Assembly: GCF_028714655.1 (NCBI RefSeq)
Contig: NZ_JAQTLY010000011.1
Location: 22,833 to 86,832 of the forward strand
DNA length: 64,000 bases
From: Sulfurimonas sp.
Lineage (GTDB): Bacteria; Campylobacterota; Campylobacteria; Campylobacterales; Sulfurimonadaceae
Reading direction: 5' to 3'
Notes under the pieces: model-generated
The model's database searches: none
Told to the model about the DNA's origin: nothing
The model's input: only the letters and a program-made list of their open reading frames with translations
Shown: piece after piece, positions 48,146-57,287 of the stretch
How positions within the stretch are numbered: the first letter of the stretch is position 1
Layout: every line of letters begins with the position of its first letter
Position numbers and translations under genes: made by a program

Positions 48146-48562
48146 ATGGCCGGTGTACGCTTTACATTTGATAATTTTAAACAACTTCTTGATTTAACTA
48201 TAGGATTGGCTGAGAGGGTTGATGAGAATCGTGCAGAGAGTTTTACTCTTTTGTATTGCGATTTTTCAAAGGTTGAACAATCGGTTATAGATAGTTCCTT
48301 AGAGCAAATACTAAGAAATTCCGATGCTATCGTAAATAGCAACTCAGACTATTTTTTTATACTTCCGTATACCGATAAATACGGAGCCGGTATTGTTAAA
48401 AAAATGTTTAGCGAGTTTTTCAGTACCGATTTAAAATCGTGCGTCGTAAGTTATCCGGTAGACGGGGAAAAGTCTAAAGCGTTGATAGAAGAGTTAATGA
48501 ATATTGCCGAAGCAAAATATAAAAATAATTTGAGATGCTTAAGTAATTTTAATCCCTACTAG
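48146..48562 (+). CDS. Small GGDEF-fold remnant-like protein
   Basis: The 138-aa protein has no classical motif but follows the secondary-structure order of a short GGDEF domain: SFTLLYCDFSKVE (strand 1), SLEQILRNSDAIVNSNSDYFFILPYTD (where R-x-GG(D/E)EF-x-ilLp would be), and SCVVSYPVDGEKSKALIEELMNIAEAKYK at the end. The catalytic loop is absent (NSDYF). It may be a protein-interaction or ligand-binding module. It lies just before the sigma-54 promoter of the hook operon. Confidence 0.55.
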   Translation: MAGVRFTFDNFKQLLDLTIGLAERVDENRAESFTLLYCDFSKVEQSVIDSSLEQILRNSDAIVNSNSDYFFILPYTDKYGAGIVKKMFSEFFSTDLKSCVVSYPVDGEKSKALIEELMNIAEAKYKNNLRCLSNFNPY

Positions 48563-48592
48563 TTTTTTGTTTAACGGGATATTTTTCATATT

Positions 48593-48606
48593 GGAATAAT
48601 TTATGC
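48593..48606 (+). promoter_or_regulatory. Predicted sigma-54 promoter of fliK
   Basis: TTGGAAT-6 bp-TGCTTC gives the invariant GG (48593-48594) and GC (48605-48606) separated by 10 bp, 43 bp before the fliK ATG. The match to the Campylobacter-type RpoN consensus (GGAA-N6-TTGCTT) is close. Confidence 0.7.
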
Positions 48607-48649
48607 TTCAACTCCTAAAATCTTTGTAAAAAGATAAAAGGAGCGGGTA

Positions 48650-50173
48650 ATGATTTTGTTGGATATGAAAAGTAATAAATCCATCTCTTCACCTCTAAAT
48701 CTCACAGTTTCAAATGATAAAACGGGTTTGTCATTCTCTGACCTTTTAAAAGGCGTAAAAGAGGGCGAACTTATTCAAAACGGCTCTTTACTTCTATCGC
48801 TAGGTGCCGATGAAAAAGTTGTAAAGTCGGTAGAACCTCTTTTAAAAACGGATAATCTCTCTTCCCTTTTAACAAATGAAGATAAATTGCTTCTAAATGA
48901 AGTGCATGAACTCGCGGAGTTTTCTGAATTAAATCCAAAAGTTACGGCTACGCTTGGTTTGGCAGATATGAAAACATTGATAGCGGATGCAAAAAATTAT
49001 CTCAAAGAAATAATCCAAAATAGCGATAATTATAAAAACACGGAAATAAAAGAGCTTCCAAAAACTCTTAGCGGCTTAATTGAGGTTGCTAAAAAATTCG
49101 GTATCAATATAAGTAAAATAAGTATTGAAGATGTCAAAATATCTGTTAATACCGATATGCAAGCTGTAAAAAATGAAGTTTCAACAAAAACGATAACTGA
49201 TGCAAGCGATGATATTCCAATTAAAGTGGAATTTGATGCAAAAGATGAAGTTTTACCAAAAAAAATCGTTCAAAATTTAAAAGTAAACGAGAAACAGACA
49301 GTTTCAACTACGGATAATACTAAAATAGCTCAAGAACAGGTTTCAAACGAAATAAAAAATAGTGATAAAGTCGTAGAAGTTCAAAGAGAGCTGAAAGAGA
49401 CCCCTCTTTTTAAGGCGCAAACCGTGAGTGAACATACGACTACGGAACAGATAGTTCAAACTAAAGCAAATAACTCATTTAAAGCAGATAAAAAAACATC
49501 AAAAGACAAATCGGATGAGACGCTTAAGCTTCTTCTTGGCGATGAAAAGTCATCTATCGGCGGCGCTTCATTGGCGGTCGATTTCTCAGCTGCTGCCAAA
49601 GCGGATACATCCGTTACGGCACAAGGGAGTACAAGGACATTAGAAGAGCTGCTGCAAGGTGAATCTTCCGTTGCCGAACAAAATCAGCCGACTATAAAAA
49701 CAGAGGCACTTGCGACCCATAAAGCCGATAGTTTTGAAGTGAAAATAAATGAAGCTAAGCAGATGATTAGATATCTTTCAGATGATGTGAAAAATGCTAT
49801 AGATGAGTATAAATCTCCTTTTACGAGAGTTAAAGTACAGTTAAATCCGCAACATTTGGGTGAAGTTGATTTGACCGTAGTTCAAAGGGGTAAAAATCTG
49901 CATGTAAACATTAGCTCAAACAATACGGCTATCAATGCTTTGGCAATGAATGTAAATGAGCTAAAAGTGCAACTCAATAATAGTGGAATAAATAATGCTA
50001 CATTAAATTTTAGTAACGGCTCACAAAATAGCGATACAAATGCAAGTGCAGGACAACAGCAGAGGCAAAATGAGCAAAAACGCGCTCATGAAGAGTATAA
50101 CTATTTCGAAAATGAAGAGATAGGCGAAGAGATTTTAAGCTCTTTAGAAATTGTTGTTCCACGATATATATAA
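48650..50173 (+). CDS. fliK: Flagellar hook-length control protein FliK
   Basis: The 507-aa exported ruler protein stops hook growth and switches the export gate to filament substrates. The N-terminal two thirds are low-complexity and Lys/Thr/Glu-rich, as usual. The C-terminal Flg_hook domain is clear (FTRVKVQLNPQHLGEVDLTVVQRGKNLHVNI ... LKVQLNNSGI). ATG 48650 follows GGAGCGGG by about 5-7 nt. flgD and two flgE-type genes follow in the same direction. Confidence 0.92.
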   Translation: MILLDMKSNKSISSPLNLTVSNDKTGLSFSDLLKGVKEGELIQNGSLLLSLGADEKVVKSVEPLLKTDNLSSLLTNEDKLLLNEVHELAEFSELNPKVTATLGLADMKTLIADAKNYLKEIIQNSDNYKNTEIKELPKTLSGLIEVAKKFGINISKISIEDVKISVNTDMQAVKNEVSTKTITDASDDIPIKVEFDAKDEVLPKKIVQNLKVNEKQTVSTTDNTKIAQEQVSNEIKNSDKVVEVQRELKETPLFKAQTVSEHTTTEQIVQTKANNSFKADKKTSKDKSDETLKLLLGDEKSSIGGASLAVDFSAAAKADTSVTAQGSTRTLEELLQGESSVAEQNQPTIKTEALATHKADSFEVKINEAKQMIRYLSDDVKNAIDEYKSPFTRVKVQLNPQHLGEVDLTVVQRGKNLHVNISSNNTAINALAMNVNELKVQLNNSGINNATLNFSNGSQNSDTNASAGQQQRQNEQKRAHEEYNYFENEEIGEEILSSLEIVVPRYI

Positions 50174-50252
50174 ATAATATTTATATATATCGTATGAGGT
50201 AAGCTTCAGCGTCCGTGCTGCTAGCAAAGTAAAAGAGAAAGGAAAAATTCAC

Positions 50253-50918
50253 ATGTCGATTACATCAACAGGCTTAAATGCCGCTACAAATGCGGAGTCT
50301 GCCGCTTCAACTAAAACTAAAGATAAGTCGATTTTGGGAAAAGATGATTTTATGAAGCTTTTGTTAGTTGAACTTCAAAATCAAGATCCGACGGAACCTA
50401 TGGATAGCGAGAAAATTTTAAACCAAACATCGCAGTTGGCAGGCTTAGAGGCTAGCGAAAATACAAATAAAGCACTCGCGACACTAGCGGCTTCTATGAG
50501 TAGCTCGCAGCAGTTTAGCACAATTTCAGCAATAGGAAAAACAGCAGATTTGGGAAGTAATGCTATAACGCTGGACAAGGGAAAAAGCAGTGCTTTTGAG
50601 GTTTACTTTCCGGATAATGTAAAGCAGGGAAGTATAGAAATATTGGATAAAAATGGAAACAAAATAAAAACGCTAGATGTCGGTACAAACAGCAAAGGTG
50701 TATATAAATTTGACTGGGATGGAACTAACGCCGGCGGAAACAGCGTTGATAGCGGCATCTACTATGTGACAGCTGCTTATACAAACCCAGCCGGAGATTC
50801 ACTAAAAACCAGACTCGGTGCTTACCCGATAGAGTCCGTCAAGTTTGACAGCGGCAAAACTTATGTTAAGTTGGGTTCTAGTTATGTTGCGCTAGAGAAT
50901 GTTAAAGAAGTCTATTAA
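50253..50918 (+). CDS. flgD: Flagellar hook-capping protein FlgD
   Basis: The 221-aa scaffold sits at the tip of the growing hook and directs assembly of FlgE. The N-terminal SILGKDDFMKLLLVELQNQDPTEPMDSEKILNQTSQLAGLE is the FlgD signature, followed by the FlgD Ig-like and Tudor-like parts (VYKFDWDGTNAGGNSVDSGIYYV). The fliK-flgD-flgE order is the classical hook cluster. Confidence 0.95.
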   Translation: MSITSTGLNAATNAESAASTKTKDKSILGKDDFMKLLLVELQNQDPTEPMDSEKILNQTSQLAGLEASENTNKALATLAASMSSSQQFSTISAIGKTADLGSNAITLDKGKSSAFEVYFPDNVKQGSIEILDKNGNKIKTLDVGTNSKGVYKFDWDGTNAGGNSVDSGIYYVTAAYTNPAGDSLKTRLGAYPIESVKFDSGKTYVKLGSSYVALENVKEVY

Positions 50919-50927
50919 GGATTTTTC

Positions 50928-52187
50928 ATGATGACTCAAGCTTTTTATACCGGGATAAACGGTATACAGACACATCAGTACGGTATCGATGTAATTGCCG
51001 ACAATTTGTCAAATATTAGTACTGTCGGATTTCGCAGTTACAATACGGAATTTTCATCTTTATTTGAAGAAACATTGAATACTTCATCGGGCTTATCAAG
51101 CGTAGATAGCGGAGTTGGAGTCGGTGCAATGCTGAGTACGGTTTCTATGAATGAAGATCGCGGCTCTTTTATGTTGACTGACAGAAGTACGGATTTGGCT
51201 ATTTTGGGTGACGGTTGGTTTGGTATTCAAAGTAACGGAAAATCTATTTATACCCGTGACGGAGCTTTTACATTTGATGCAAATAGAGATTTGGTAACCA
51301 ATGACGGTTACTATGTCTTAGGGACGATGGGAAGTAATATAACCGACGGTGTTTTGACTGAACAGTTAGCTGAGGTTGGACTCGGAGAAGCTTCTGCTCA
51401 AGAAAAACTTCGTTTTCCCGAAGATCTGCTCTTTCCGGTTCAGCCGACAACAGAAGTAAAATTTTACGGAAATTTAAGCGTTGAAAATACTACAAGAGTT
51501 ATAAGCGCAAAAGCTATTGATGCTCAAGGCGATAAAAATAACATAAGATTGGAGTTTACTCAAGTTGATCCGCAAGTTTTGCCGGGAATTCAATGGAATG
51601 TCGTAGCTACGGCACAAAGTTTAGACGGTGAGACAATATATGATACGCAAACCGGCGTTATCAAGTTTGATGAAGCGGGTGCATTAATTTCAAATACACT
51701 CTCTTCGATAGACAATAACGGTGCGGCCGTAAGTATAAATGTAGGAAGCGGATACGACGGTATAACATCAATTAGCGGTAAATTTTATGCTTCAAGTTCA
51801 TCAAACGGAATCGAAGCGGGAGAACTTGCCGGTTATGATATAAATAGAAACGGCGAAATAGTAGCAACTTTTACGAATGGAATGCAAAGCAGTGTCGGAA
51901 CTATAGCGGTTTATCATTTTGCAAACGACAGGGGTTTAGAAAAAGTAAGCGGAACTAGATTTGCAGAGTCTTCAAATAGCGGTAAAGCAATCTTTTTTAA
52001 AGATGCCCAAGGTAAAAACATAATCGGAACCGATATAACTAACTATAAACTTGAGGGATCAAATGTGAAAATAGAAGTAGCTCTAAGCGAAATGATTATT
52101 ATGCAAAGAGCATACGATGCAAACTCAAAATCCATAACGACGGCAGATGAGATGATGCAAAAAGCTCTTAGCATGGATGCATCATAA
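50928..52187 (+). CDS. FlgE-type flagellar hook/basal-body protein
   Basis: The 419-aa protein has the N-terminal axial helix with NLSNISTVGFRS and the C-terminal MIIMQRAYDANSKSITTADEMMQKAL, both typical of rod/hook proteins, and a central FlgE/F/G-like region (LAILGDGWFGIQ). It is 10 bp after flgD. A second, longer FlgE (716 aa) follows, so this one may form a proximal part of the hook or a rod-hook adaptor; Campylobacterota often have two flgE-like genes. It is exported by the FliI system. Confidence 0.85.
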   Translation: MMTQAFYTGINGIQTHQYGIDVIADNLSNISTVGFRSYNTEFSSLFEETLNTSSGLSSVDSGVGVGAMLSTVSMNEDRGSFMLTDRSTDLAILGDGWFGIQSNGKSIYTRDGAFTFDANRDLVTNDGYYVLGTMGSNITDGVLTEQLAEVGLGEASAQEKLRFPEDLLFPVQPTTEVKFYGNLSVENTTRVISAKAIDAQGDKNNIRLEFTQVDPQVLPGIQWNVVATAQSLDGETIYDTQTGVIKFDEAGALISNTLSSIDNNGAAVSINVGSGYDGITSISGKFYASSSSNGIEAGELAGYDINRNGEIVATFTNGMQSSVGTIAVYHFANDRGLEKVSGTRFAESSNSGKAIFFKDAQGKNIIGTDITNYKLEGSNVKIEVALSEMIIMQRAYDANSKSITTADEMMQKALSMDAS

Positions 52188-52191
52188 ATTT

Positions 52192-52205
52192 GGAACATAA
52201 AATGC
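52192..52205 (+). promoter_or_regulatory. Predicted sigma-54 promoter of flgE
   Basis: TTTGGAAC-N6-ATGCTA gives GG at 52192-52193 and GC at 52204-52205 with 10 bp between, 80 bp before the flgE ATG. It lies just after the stop of the preceding hook gene, so flgE can be made in excess of it. Confidence 0.7.
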
Positions 52206-52285
52206 TACAAATGATTACTGTATTAAAAAATATTCTACTTTAAGTGCCTTGTGCCAATAGACTAAATTAATTATAAGGATTTAAC

Positions 52286-54436
52286 ATGTTGAAATCACTT
52301 TATTCAGGTGTATCCGGACTGCAATCACATCAAGTTGCAATGGATGTCGAGTCAAATAATATTGCAAATGTCAATACTGTAGGTTTTAAATATTCTCGTG
52401 CCAATTTCTCGGATCTTCTTGCTCAAACAAGAGCAATCGCTACGGCTCCTCAAGGCGAGCTTGGCGGTAAAAATCCCGTTCAAGTCGGACTTGGATCTAC
52501 GGTTAGTTCAATGACTCGTATATTTTCTCAAGGTTCAGTGCAAAATTCGGATAAAAATACGGATGTTGCTATTCAGGGTGACGGGTTTTTTATCATCTCC
52601 CCAGATGGCGGGAATACTTACAAGTACACTAGAGCCGGAGACTTTAAATTTGATGCAGGCGGAAATTTTGTCGATAATAACGGATATATAGTTCAAGGTT
52701 GGCTAAGAGATCAGGCAACAGGTTTTGTTGACTCAACGGCACCGATTGTAAATATAAATATTCCGCCGGGACTTACGACTCCGGCTTCCCCGACACAAAA
52801 TGTCGTTATCAAAGCAAACTTAAATTCCGGTCCCTTAGTAGGAACTTTTTCGCCTGCCTATACGGTTGCGTCCGGAACACCTAACAGCATAACAAATCCC
52901 GGAGAGGGAGATGCTCTTGATGCAAACGGGAATCCGATAGAAGCTGATGACTTGGGAGTTATGTTTAACGAAAGCGGAGAAGCTTTTAACTTGCAGACCG
53001 GTCAAGGAATTTGGGCATCATTTCAAAATTCTACGACAGTATCGACAAATGTTGTTGCCGGCGGTGCAGTTGACTTGGATATAACATTTACTCTTGATGA
53101 CGGTACAACAAAGCAGATAACGACTACGGGCGGAGTAGCTGGAAATACTGCTGCTCAAAATGCGGCTAGATATGTCTCGGCTATTAATGCACAAACATCT
53201 ACTACGGGAATTACTGCTTCATATGATACGGTTAGCAATAAGATTAATTTGATTAATACAAATAACAATGGTTCTGCATCCCATAATATTCGATTAACCG
53301 CAGTAACAGGACCTTTTACCAGTGCAAACGACAGTACAACGGCGTACCGATATCAGTATGATCCGACCGGAGCTACTACGGTTGCCGGCAGTGATAAAAC
53401 TTTTACGACTATAGCCGATTTGCGTTATGCAATGGAGCAACAAGCTCGTGCCGTAGATGTGGATGCGGATGCTACCCTTGAGAACAATATAGAAATAAAG
53501 ATAAATGCACAAGGTAAATTTGAGATAACCAATCCGGGTGGAACGGATGATGATTACGATATCAATTTAGCTATTACCGGAATGAATGCAAACAGTATAG
53601 TCGGCGGTGGAATTACCGAAAATACCCGTTTTACCAGAAGTATGGAAGCGCTTAATTCAACTCTGCCTGCAGGTAGTACGGGAACATCATTTTCACAAAG
53701 TTTTAATGCCGCAACACACTCCGCAAGTATAGATATATTTGACTCGCTCGGTTCTAAGCACACTCTTAGAACCGAGTATAGAAAAGTTTCCGTCGATACG
53801 GCAACCGGCAGTACTTGGACTATGAAGGTAACCGTTCCGGAACCTGCAAGCATTAATACGGTTGCACCTACAAATGAAAAAATGGGTTCGATAAGATTCA
53901 ATAATGACGGTTCTCTTGCAACTTATAATCCGCCAAATATTTCTTTTACTGCAAATAACGGTTCGGCTCCGAATCAGCAAGTTGCACTTGAATTGGGTAC
54001 TGCGAACGGTTTTGACGGTATGACTAGCTTTGATGCAGCTTCATCGACATCGGGAATAAGTCAAGACGGATTTACCGGCGGGGATTTAGTCGGCATTAGA
54101 ATTGACCAGAGCGGTACTTTAATCGGCTCGTTTAGCAACGGTAGGAGTTTTGGTTTAGCACAAATCGGTATGGCGAAGTTTACAAATAATGAAGGGCTTA
54201 CAACCGAGGGCGGGAATGTTTATGTACAAACTGCCAACTCCGGTGACCCGATTATAGGAACTGCTGCAACGGCGGGTCGCGGATTTATGCAATCGGCCGC
54301 GCTTGAAGCATCGAATGTTGATCTTTCGCTTTCTCTAACACAGCTTATAATTATCCAAAGAGGGTATCAGGCAAACGGTAAGACAATCACCACTTCAGAT
54401 GAACTTCTTGATACTCTAATAGGTCTAAAACGATAA
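52286..54436 (+). CDS. flgE: Flagellar hook protein FlgE
   Basis: The 716-aa protein is the main hook subunit. The N-terminus (LYSGVSGLQSHQVAMDVESNNIANVNTVGFK) and the C-terminus (LTQLIIIQRGYQANGKTITTSDELLDTLIGLKR) form the D0 coiled coil; DVAIQGDGFFIIS marks the FlgE/F/G core. The large, Thr/Asn/Gly-rich middle makes it longer than enterobacterial FlgE (about 400 aa), as in Campylobacter and Helicobacter. A sigma-54 promoter precedes it and a hairpin follows. Confidence 0.95.
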   Translation: MLKSLYSGVSGLQSHQVAMDVESNNIANVNTVGFKYSRANFSDLLAQTRAIATAPQGELGGKNPVQVGLGSTVSSMTRIFSQGSVQNSDKNTDVAIQGDGFFIISPDGGNTYKYTRAGDFKFDAGGNFVDNNGYIVQGWLRDQATGFVDSTAPIVNINIPPGLTTPASPTQNVVIKANLNSGPLVGTFSPAYTVASGTPNSITNPGEGDALDANGNPIEADDLGVMFNESGEAFNLQTGQGIWASFQNSTTVSTNVVAGGAVDLDITFTLDDGTTKQITTTGGVAGNTAAQNAARYVSAINAQTSTTGITASYDTVSNKINLINTNNNGSASHNIRLTAVTGPFTSANDSTTAYRYQYDPTGATTVAGSDKTFTTIADLRYAMEQQARAVDVDADATLENNIEIKINAQGKFEITNPGGTDDDYDINLAITGMNANSIVGGGITENTRFTRSMEALNSTLPAGSTGTSFSQSFNAATHSASIDIFDSLGSKHTLRTEYRKVSVDTATGSTWTMKVTVPEPASINTVAPTNEKMGSIRFNNDGSLATYNPPNISFTANNGSAPNQQVALELGTANGFDGMTSFDAASSTSGISQDGFTGGDLVGIRIDQSGTLIGSFSNGRSFGLAQIGMAKFTNNEGLTTEGGNVYVQTANSGDPIIGTAATAGRGFMQSAALEASNVDLSLSLTQLIIIQRGYQANGKTITTSDELLDTLIGLKR

Positions 54437-54449
54437 ATATAAGTAAATC

Positions 54450-54479
54450 GGGAGTGGGATTTTAATCCCATAAACCCCC
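54450..54479 (+). terminator. Hairpin after flgE
   Basis: TGGGATT pairs with AATCCCA (54455-54470), with an outer GGG/CCC pair, 14 bp after the flgE stop. It is probably the end of the hook operon. Confidence 0.5.
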
Positions 54480-54495
54480 TTAAATAATTTTTGCT

Positions 54496-54501
54496 ATAAT
54501 T
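54496..54501 (+). promoter_or_regulatory. Predicted purT -10 box
   Basis: TATAAT preceded by TTTTTGC lies 27 bp before the purT ATG, which has a GAAGGAA ribosome site. This is a typical AT-rich housekeeping promoter of the group. Confidence 0.45.
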
Positions 54502-54527
54502 CTTTCATTAAAAATGAAGGAATTATC

Positions 54528-55691
54528 ATGCGTTTTTCTGCTCCTCTTAAATCAAACTCAAAAAAAGTAATGCTTCTAGGTTCGGGTGAACTCGGTCGTG
54601 AAGTGGCTATCGAAGCTCAAAGACTCGGTCTTGAGGTTATAGCAGTAGATAGATACCAAAATGCACCTGCTCATCATGTAGCACACAGAAGCTATGTCGT
54701 AAATATGCAAGATAAAAACGCTCTTTTAGAGATTATCTACCGTGAAAAACCTGATTATATCCTACCTGAAATCGAAGCTATAAGCATAGATGCTCTTTTT
54801 GCCGCAGAAGATAAAGGTTACAATGTTATACCAAACGCTTCTGCCGTTAGTAAAACAATGAATAGAAAAAATATCCGCACTTTTGCAGCTGAGGTTTTGG
54901 GACTCAAAACAGGACCGTACGAGTTTGTTACGACAAAAGATGGCTTAAGAGAAGCGGCTGTTCGTCTTGGTTTTCCATGTGTTATAAAGCCGGTTATGAG
55001 CAGTTCGGGGCACGGTCAAAGTGTTGCAAGAAGCATAGATGATATCGATACCTCTTGGGAGGCGGCAAAAGAAGCTCGCGGCGATGCAAGCGAACTTATA
55101 GTCGAAGCATTTATAGATTTTGATTATGAGATAACCATGCTAACAGCTAGAAACGGCAAAGAGACTGTTTTTTGCGAACCGATAGGGCATGAGCAGAGAG
55201 ACGGTGATTATGTTTTTTCTTGGCAGCCGATGCAGATGAGCGAAATAGCAAAAGAGAGAGCGCAAGAGATGGCAAAAAAAATCACCGACGGTCTTGGCGG
55301 TCGCGGTATCTTTGGGGTTGAGCTGTTCGTAAAGGGGGATGAGGTTTATTTTAGCGAAGTTTCACCTCGTCCGCACGATACGGGAATGGTAACGCTTATC
55401 ACACAGTCTCAAAGCGAGTTTGCGCTTCATCTAAGAGCTGTTTTGGGACTTCCGCTTGGATTTACATTTTATGGCGAAGGTGCAAGTGCCGCATTTAAGT
55501 CGGAAGTTCATAACTACGCTCCTGTTGTTGATGTGGATGAGACTCTATTTAGCGACAACAGTTTTGTGAGAATTTTCGGCAAGCCTGAAGCTCATAAAGG
55601 CAGAAGACTTGCGGTTGCACTTGTTTTTGACAAAGTAGAAACGGCACTAACTAAAGCAAGAGAGTTGATAACAAAAGTAAAAGACGCATAA
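54528..55691 (+). CDS. purT: Formate-dependent GAR transformylase PurT
   Basis: The 387-aa ATP-grasp enzyme converts GAR plus formate and ATP to formyl-GAR in purine synthesis, without folate. The N-terminal [20 protein letters not shown] and ATP-grasp segments [17 protein letters not shown] and [34 protein letters not shown] match the family across its length. The 2-hydroxyacid dehydrogenase gene follows after 3 bp. purB is at 11.9 kb. Confidence 0.97.
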   Translation: MRFSAPLKSNSKKVMLLGSGELGREVAIEAQRLGLEVIAVDRYQNAPAHHVAHRSYVVNMQDKNALLEIIYREKPDYILPEIEAISIDALFAAEDKGYNVIPNASAVSKTMNRKNIRTFAAEVLGLKTGPYEFVTTKDGLREAAVRLGFPCVIKPVMSSSGHGQSVARSIDDIDTSWEAAKEARGDASELIVEAFIDFDYEITMLTARNGKETVFCEPIGHEQRDGDYVFSWQPMQMSEIAKERAQEMAKKITDGLGGRGIFGVELFVKGDEVYFSEVSPRPHDTGMVTLITQSQSEFALHLRAVLGLPLGFTFYGEGASAAFKSEVHNYAPVVDVDETLFSDNSFVRIFGKPEAHKGRRLAVALVFDKVETALTKARELITKVKDA

Positions 55692-55694
55692 TCT

Positions 55695-56630
55695 ATGAAA
55701 ATAGTTTTACTCGATACTTTGACTTTCGGCGACACGGATTTAAGCGCTTTTTATAAGCTGGGAGAGGTAGAAGTTTTTGCGACGACTTCAAAAGAGCAAA
55801 CACAAGAACGAATAACTGATGCCGTCGTTATAGTTACCAACAAAGTTGTTATAACCGATGCGCATATGTCAAATACTCCAAAGCTAAAACTTATCTGTGT
55901 AGCGGCAACCGGTATGAACAATGTCGATTTGGAAGCTGCAAAGCAAAGGGGCATAGAGGTTAAAAATGTTTCAGGTTACTCAACGGCTTCAGTTATCCAG
56001 CACACTTTTTCCATGCTTTTTTATCTTGTAGGACACTCTAAATATTATGATGAGTATGTCAAAGACGGTTCTTATTCAAAAAGCCCGATTTTTACGGATA
56101 TAACAAAACCGTTTTTTGAAGTAAAAGGCAAAAAATGGGGAATCATCGGCTTGGGGACTATAGGTCATGGAGTTGCAAGCGTGGCGGAAGCGTTTGGCGC
56201 AGAGGTTTGCTACTACTCTACAAGCGGTAAAAACAGCTCAAAAGACTATCCGCAAGTAGAACTAAACGAACTTCTTAGAAGTTGCGATATTATCTCCATA
56301 CATGCGCCTCTAAACGAGAGAACACTCAATCTTTTAGGATATGAACAGTTGTTAATGTGTAGAGACAGAGCCGTAATTTTAAATCTCGGACGCGGCGGAA
56401 TCATCGATGAAGAAGCGGTTGCACGCATTATAGACGAAAAAAATATCTATTTTGGTCTGGATGTTTTAAGTCGTGAACCGATGGAGCAAAATCATCCTCT
56501 CTTAAGTGTGAAAAACAGAGATAACCTCTACATAACGCCTCATATAGCGTGGGCTAGCGTTGAAGCAAGAGATAAACTTATAGCCGGTGTAGTAGAGAAT
56601 ATCAGGGAGTTTGTTATTGCAAGATTATAA
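55695..56630 (+). CDS. D-2-hydroxyacid dehydrogenase
   Basis: The 311-aa NAD-dependent enzyme has the Rossmann motif IIGLGTIGHGVAS (about 150-162) and the family active-site Arg in LNLGRGGIID, Glu in GLDVLSREPM and His in NLYITPHIAWAS. The substrate may be a 2-hydroxyacid such as hydroxypyruvate or glycerate, but cannot be fixed. It is 3 bp after purT and so likely co-transcribed. Confidence 0.9.
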   Translation: MKIVLLDTLTFGDTDLSAFYKLGEVEVFATTSKEQTQERITDAVVIVTNKVVITDAHMSNTPKLKLICVAATGMNNVDLEAAKQRGIEVKNVSGYSTASVIQHTFSMLFYLVGHSKYYDEYVKDGSYSKSPIFTDITKPFFEVKGKKWGIIGLGTIGHGVASVAEAFGAEVCYYSTSGKNSSKDYPQVELNELLRSCDIISIHAPLNERTLNLLGYEQLLMCRDRAVILNLGRGGIIDEEAVARIIDEKNIYFGLDVLSREPMEQNHPLLSVKNRDNLYITPHIAWASVEARDKLIAGVVENIREFVIARL

Positions 56631-56654
56631 TCGTGATAATCTTTATTTTTCAGG

Positions 56655-56723
56655 TTGCCGCATCATTTCGTTTTTCGCAGTGACTGCTCATTCGTCATCG
56701 AAGCTTTAGCCGTGGCAATCTAG
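56655..56723. repeat. Degenerate palindromic repeat (GGTTGCC/GGCAATCT type)
   Basis: A decayed 69-bp relative of the AGATTGC...GCAATCT elements lies between the dehydrogenase gene and the next ORF. Its ends (GGTTGCC and GGCAATC) still pair but the inner part has diverged. Confidence 0.4.
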
Positions 56724-56739
56724 TTATAAGGTAGATAAC

Positions 56740-57144
56740 ATAGCGGAATTTACACTTTTCTTATCGGCTTTTTTAGCGGCAACTATTTTGCCCTTTAGCT
56801 CTGAAGTTGCATTTCTTGCGGCTTTGGCTAATGATATGCCAAAGGAAAATGCACTTATCTTCGCTTCAGGCGGGAATATTCTTGCCATAATACTAAACTA
56901 CTTTTTGGGCTTATGGTTTTATGAAAAAACCAAAACAAAACTTCTTTCTTCAAAAATAGGAACTATGACTTATAATCATGGGCATCGTTACGGTTACTAT
57001 GCGCTTTTGTTCTCGTGGCTTCCTATTATCGGCGATCCGCTAACACTTGTAGCAGGAGTTGTCAGGCTTAGGTTTGTTTGGTTTGTTATAATAGCGGCAA
57101 CACTAAGAGTTGCAAGATACTACGCGCTAACGCTGGTGGTATAA
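56740..57144 (+). CDS. YqaA-like small membrane protein
   Basis: The protein of about 134 aa has three or four hydrophobic helices and YqaA/DedA-like features: ILPFSSEVAFLAAL near the N-terminus and the later FSWLPIIGDPLTLVAGV. Start: the first canonical codon in frame is TTG 56788, inside the first helix. Upstream in frame is ATA 56740 (reading xAEFTLFLSAFLAATILPF), 8 nt after AAGG, the position where ATG would be expected. I took 56740. Its role in lipid or envelope biology is unproven. Confidence 0.65.
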   Translation: MAEFTLFLSAFLAATILPFSSEVAFLAALANDMPKENALIFASGGNILAIILNYFLGLWFYEKTKTKLLSSKIGTMTYNHGHRYGYYALLFSWLPIIGDPLTLVAGVVRLRFVWFVIIAATLRVARYYALTLVV

Positions 57145-57145
57145 T

Positions 57146-57264
57146 AATTGAAACCTCTGATTAAATCATAAACTAGATTCCAAGTCAAGCTTGGAATGAC
57201 GAACTACCCGTCACCCTGAACTTGATTCAGGGTCTAATTCAATAATTGTTCAGAGGTTTCAATT
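57146..57264. repeat. Inverted-repeat element, family B
   Basis: Ends AATTGAAACCTCTGA and TCAGAGGTTTCAATT form 15-bp inverted repeats around a 119-bp element with cores AGATTCCAAGTCAAGCTTGG and CCTGAACTTGATTCAGG. It is the uninterrupted form of the element at 26812-26955. Confidence 0.75.
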
Positions 57265-57287
57265 ATATTTTATAGATAGGCATAGAT

